Below the pieces are notes generated by a model. The model was not told where the DNA came from and did no database searches. It was given only the letters and a program-made list of their open reading frames with translations. Below are positions 59,334-64,000 of a DNA stretch of 64,000 nt, one piece after another. Origin of the DNA: Lamellibrachia satsuma (Eukaryota > Annelida > Polychaeta > Sabellida > Siboglinidae); the NCBI GenBank assembly GCA_033239005.1, contig BSQZ01000094.1:1839622-1903621 (forward strand), written 5' to 3'. The position numbers were made by a program, and so were the translations under genes. Within the stretch, counting starts at the first letter, position 1. Each line of letters begins with the position of its first letter.

Positions 59334-59390
59334 GAAAGGTCTCTGCAAGACCTTTCCAAGGAAAGATCTCTGCAAGACCTTTCCAAGGAT
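59334..59390. repeat. Palindromic 27-bp unit in tandem, 2 copies
   Basis: GGAAAGGTCT-CTGC-AAGACCTTTCC is an inverted repeat. The segment TCTCTGCAAGACCTTTCCAA is then repeated. Confidence 0.8.
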
Positions 59391-61305
59391 ACCACTCACA
59401 TTTCCATACCTTAACTTTGATTTTTTTGTCACATAGCTACTAATAGTAATATGTTGTTGCCAACTTTAGTTGGGAGTCAACAACAGTCAACTAGTTTACA
59501 CTTTAGCCCAATCTTGAATTTAATTCATGATTACCGGAATACGCTTACCCTGTTGTTCTAACTTACTGTGTGACTCTAACTTTTCAGTATAACATGAGGC
59601 TTGTCTCGAGTCACCGACTAAGGCTACGCAAAGGTAAATATGGTAGCTGAGCGAAAATGCACACAGATCGGAAACGGTACTATGAAAACCTACTGCATTG
59701 ACTAATGCTAACTACCCGTAATAACGCAATACGTGTCGTACAATGCCGTAAAATTAATAGCCTAGACACGTTCAAACTAAGGTGGTCACCCATATTCATC
59801 GGAATCAGGAGGCCTTGGCGCTGGCCAACAATATTTGGGGTGCGGGAAGCTCGAGTATGCTTTAGCACTAATCTACAGACACTTGCAGGCTTCAACTTCG
59901 TCTCTCCGATAAAACAATTATGCAAGAATTACGCGTGCTGACGCCTACTGGCTAGGTCGCAAATACCATGTTCGAGCGAACGGAACGTCTTCGTCTGCAC
60001 AAAACTGGCGTTACTTGTGACATGTAGTACACAGGTACCTCGCGTTTGATGACTGGTGTTTGCGTAGCGACCTAGCAAAGGGCTGGGTCACGACCTGCTA
60101 CCAGATATCAACCATACCCTAGAGCATACGTTCTGCGCAGTCAGCCAAAACGTCACGGTTGAAAGACTTTCTACAGTCGCTTGTAGAAACACATTCATAT
60201 GTAAACCTTTCTCTAGACTCACGATAAAACGCTACTGATTGAGTGCATAACTTCTAGTTCAAATGATTGGTTAAGTGTACGCAATATGTCTATTAGTTAT
60301 TTTTTGTAACATTGCAAGAATTTATGAAAACGGCTTAAGATATGGCTCACGATTTGAACACCATTACCGCTTTAGCTTTGTGATCATGTGTAAATGTAAT
60401 ATTTCATATTTGTCTGAACATTTATATTTTTCTCGATTTTTTTAACATCGAAAACTGTTGGAAAACTGTTATTTTTGGTAAGCTATAACTAATTACTGTC
60501 AGTGTCCCAATAAATATAAGACTTCTGTTTCTTTTCTTGAACTTATTATTCTTCACGTTTTTATTATCATAATCATTGCTTTTGAAGTTGAAAATGGTCT
60601 GTTAGATGTTATGTTTGGGTGAGGCAAAATTGTATATTTTTCAGAACGTCGTTGACTATTTATTGTTCACCTCTACAAATGAAATAAAAAAATATTATTC
60701 CACATGTATAATATCAGTCCTAAAAACAAGCAAATTTCATTCATTGTGGAAGATGTTTTCACACCAAAACAATTAACCTTATTTCTATATTTTTCTAAGC
60801 ACAGTCGATGTGAAATGTCAGAAAAACAAGTCATGGACGTTCTGTCATGTTATTGTAAGTGCGGGGTCGATCTTGGTAGAAAACAAACATCGTGTTTTAT
60901 TACATGCTGGTAGTGGGAGAAAGTCCTACAGCATATGTAAAACAAAATGAAATACAAAATAACTAACTATTATAAACAAGGTAGTGTCCATAATACAAAT
61001 ATATTAGCAAGTAAAAAACATTCGCTCTTGCTTCCATTTTGACATTACAGATAAAACACACAACGTACACTCGATGAATCCGACATGATATTTTATATTG
61101 GCCACCAGTAGTAAACAGCCATTTATATCAAACTTATAATTAAACGTCACTGTCTAACCAAGGGAAATGTATCCCACATGTGCTTACAACACTGTTGCAA
61201 ACTGTACATGTAACACCTTCAATAACAATAGCCTGTATCCTGATACCATGAGAGCTATATACTGACATTAAGTGCAAATATGGCTATGATGCACAGCTAC
61301 TTCAG

Positions 61306-61340
61306 TGTGTGCGTGCGTGCGTGCGTGCGTGCGTGTGTGT
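61306..61340. repeat. (GTGC)n(GT)n microsatellite
   Basis: About seven GTGC units followed by GT. Confidence 0.9.
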
Positions 61341-62084
61341 TCAGGTGTCACCATACATGTAATGTATACACCAGTACTTGAATAACAATACATAATATTA
61401 TACACCCTAATGACATGTTACTAGAATCAACTACCATGTGTCATCACTCACTGGGTTCTCTACAAGAAGCAGAGTGTTTACAATATAACACACTGCATTA
61501 ACATTACAATATAGGGGTTTAATTAAACTAATTAACCCGATTCTAAATGATATACGTCATACAAAACTAAGTATACTAATCAGTAAAATATTCTAATCGG
61601 TAAACATACAGTTAATCGTAAAACTCCAACAACACAGCTGCACTTCTCGGTGAGCTGATCTGAGACAGATCGAGCGTGTAGAGTGTATGTGATTAATGGT
61701 GCTCCAAGAACAAAGTCGTCTCCCATACTACACACGTTAATTATCCATAAAGTGTGCTCTGCAGTGCCAGTACTCCAGCCACACAGATCACTATGTTATC
61801 TAGCATGTAGTAAAATGTCTGGCTTAATTAATACCTATATTTATATAGTCCACTACATACATCTAGTTTATTAAAAATATCCATATAATGAGTATTTAAC
61901 AACCAGTAAATAATTAGATGGAAGCAAATTGTATTGATTTATTAAACCCTAACTGCCGGTGGCTATAAACACCCCTGATAAAAAAAACATTAACTCTGAC
62001 TAGCCACCACAAGTGGATGAACTGTTCTCTATCCCGGCAATCTGGCATGTCTCAAGTCACACAGAGAGTGAACATGCAAGTTAG

Positions 62085-63065
<981 letters not shown>

Positions 63066-63176
63066 GCGCTTCAATACAGTTGAGTTCACTTCAATACACT
63101 TGAGTTCACTTCAATACACTTGAGTTCACTTCAGTACACTTGAGTTCAATTCGATGCACTTGAGTTCACTTCTAGG
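63066..63176. repeat. 20-bp tandem repeat, about 5.5 copies
   Basis: The unit TTGAGTTCACTTCAATACAC, with GTACAC and CGATGCAC variants. Confidence 0.9.
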
Positions 63177-64000
63177 CTTTAACAGCGAATGTCCAGTGTC
63201 GACACATTATATTTTACTTGCACTCCTCATTTTCGTTGTAGCCAACAGATATGTCCTCTTAAAACCCCATTGTCAACTTATTTATCGTATCGCGAATCTG
63301 GTTAGTTGATGTCCAAATGTGTAGTGTGTGAATAATCTAAGTAATATTCGCAGTTGGTTTAATAAAAATGCGTATTTTTGTTCAAATCACCGAAAGAATT
63401 GATTTTAGATCTGGTAAGGCTCAATTAACATACTTAGATATCCAAAATAATAAACACTTTGCTGGTCAATGCCGATCATGGACGTGACTTCATCTTCTTG
63501 CCGATCACATGACAAAGGTAATAATTATGATACTGCCACCAAAATATTTTTTAGCAGCTTATATAAAATTATGATATGATTTATGTGACTAATGTTTTGA
63601 GTCTCGGTATAAAATAGGGTCATTGTTGTTATAGAGCTCTTACACCACAAGTACTCAAGGTATAGTAACAAACCATATGTTAACATATGCAGTGGACGTT
63701 TATCTTTAATTTTGGTAGTCCATTTGTCTACATATGTTATATACAGAGATTTCCATGGAGTAATATGTCCAATAGTCAATAAGTTCCCTGATGCAAGTCG
63801 CGGAAATTGTCAGTTTAAGGTATCCTTCTTAAAATAACACTTTTGGAGATTTCGCAAGAGATATGGCAGAGCAGGACCCGTGGTTATTAATCTAGATGCA
63901 CCAATCTAAAAAAAATAGGTCTGCTTTCCACACTAAACCTTGTCCGCTCCATTTCTCAAACCTGGCAGGGTCCCCGTCTATACAGTTAGTTAATTCCTTC
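63177..64000. other. Window end, no gene recognised
   Basis: AT-rich unique DNA; a minus frame of 84 codons at 63525-63779 has no motif. Confidence 0.4.

Overview
The window looks like a chromosome segment from a large, repeat-rich animal genome. The evidence is one interrupted gene with GT-AG introns, decayed non-LTR retrotransposons (LINEs), tRNA-derived SINEs, MITE-like inverted-repeat elements and many micro- and minisatellites, with no bacterial operon structure. A lophotrochozoan such as a marine mollusc is my best guess from the overall texture; that is an inference and the species cannot be fixed from this sequence.

The only clearly intact gene is on the minus strand at 37310-54259. 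Ten coding exons, all joined by in-phase GT-AG splices, give an 889-residue membrane-anchored GH20 beta-N-acetylhexosaminidase of chitobiase type. It has an N-terminal signal anchor, a CHB_HEX-like domain, the GH20b domain, the catalytic barrel with the HFGGDE motif, and a C-terminal domain ending in a 79-bp exon. Its introns carry several tandem arrays, among them a 4.1-kb array of a 20-bp unit in intron 7, and also hold a LINE fragment and a SINE.

Left part (1-36 kb): mostly gene-poor DNA. Two large minisatellites (19-bp unit at 9.5-11.6 kb, 12-bp unit at 14.4-15.8 kb) each begin directly after the C-terminal end of a dead LINE reading frame. Seven copies of one SINE family with a tRNA-Asp-like head can be followed through the window. 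There are also a THAP-domain fragment whose second half is a 21-bp tandem repeat (22.0-22.3 kb), a near-perfect 81-nt inverted repeat (23.48-23.70 kb), a possible small spliced gene (23.8-24.9 kb), three further inverted-repeat elements, a CpG-rich degenerate tandem block (27.3-27.7 kb), and a decayed coiled-coil-like reading frame (31.0-31.7 kb).

Right part (54-64 kb): a dead LINE with an endonuclease tail and reverse transcriptase (minus, 55.1-57.15 kb), a decayed multi-frame coding relic with a possible 5' exon (plus, 57.4-58.8 kb), then AT-rich DNA with no gene I can recognise.

Apart from the hexosaminidase, which should trim terminal GlcNAc from chito-oligosaccharides or glycans at a membrane or extracellular face, the genes do not form a pathway. 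The most interesting content is how tandem repeats appear to have been seeded: from LINE C-terminal ends, inside a SINE tail, inside a THAP exon and in the introns of a working gene.
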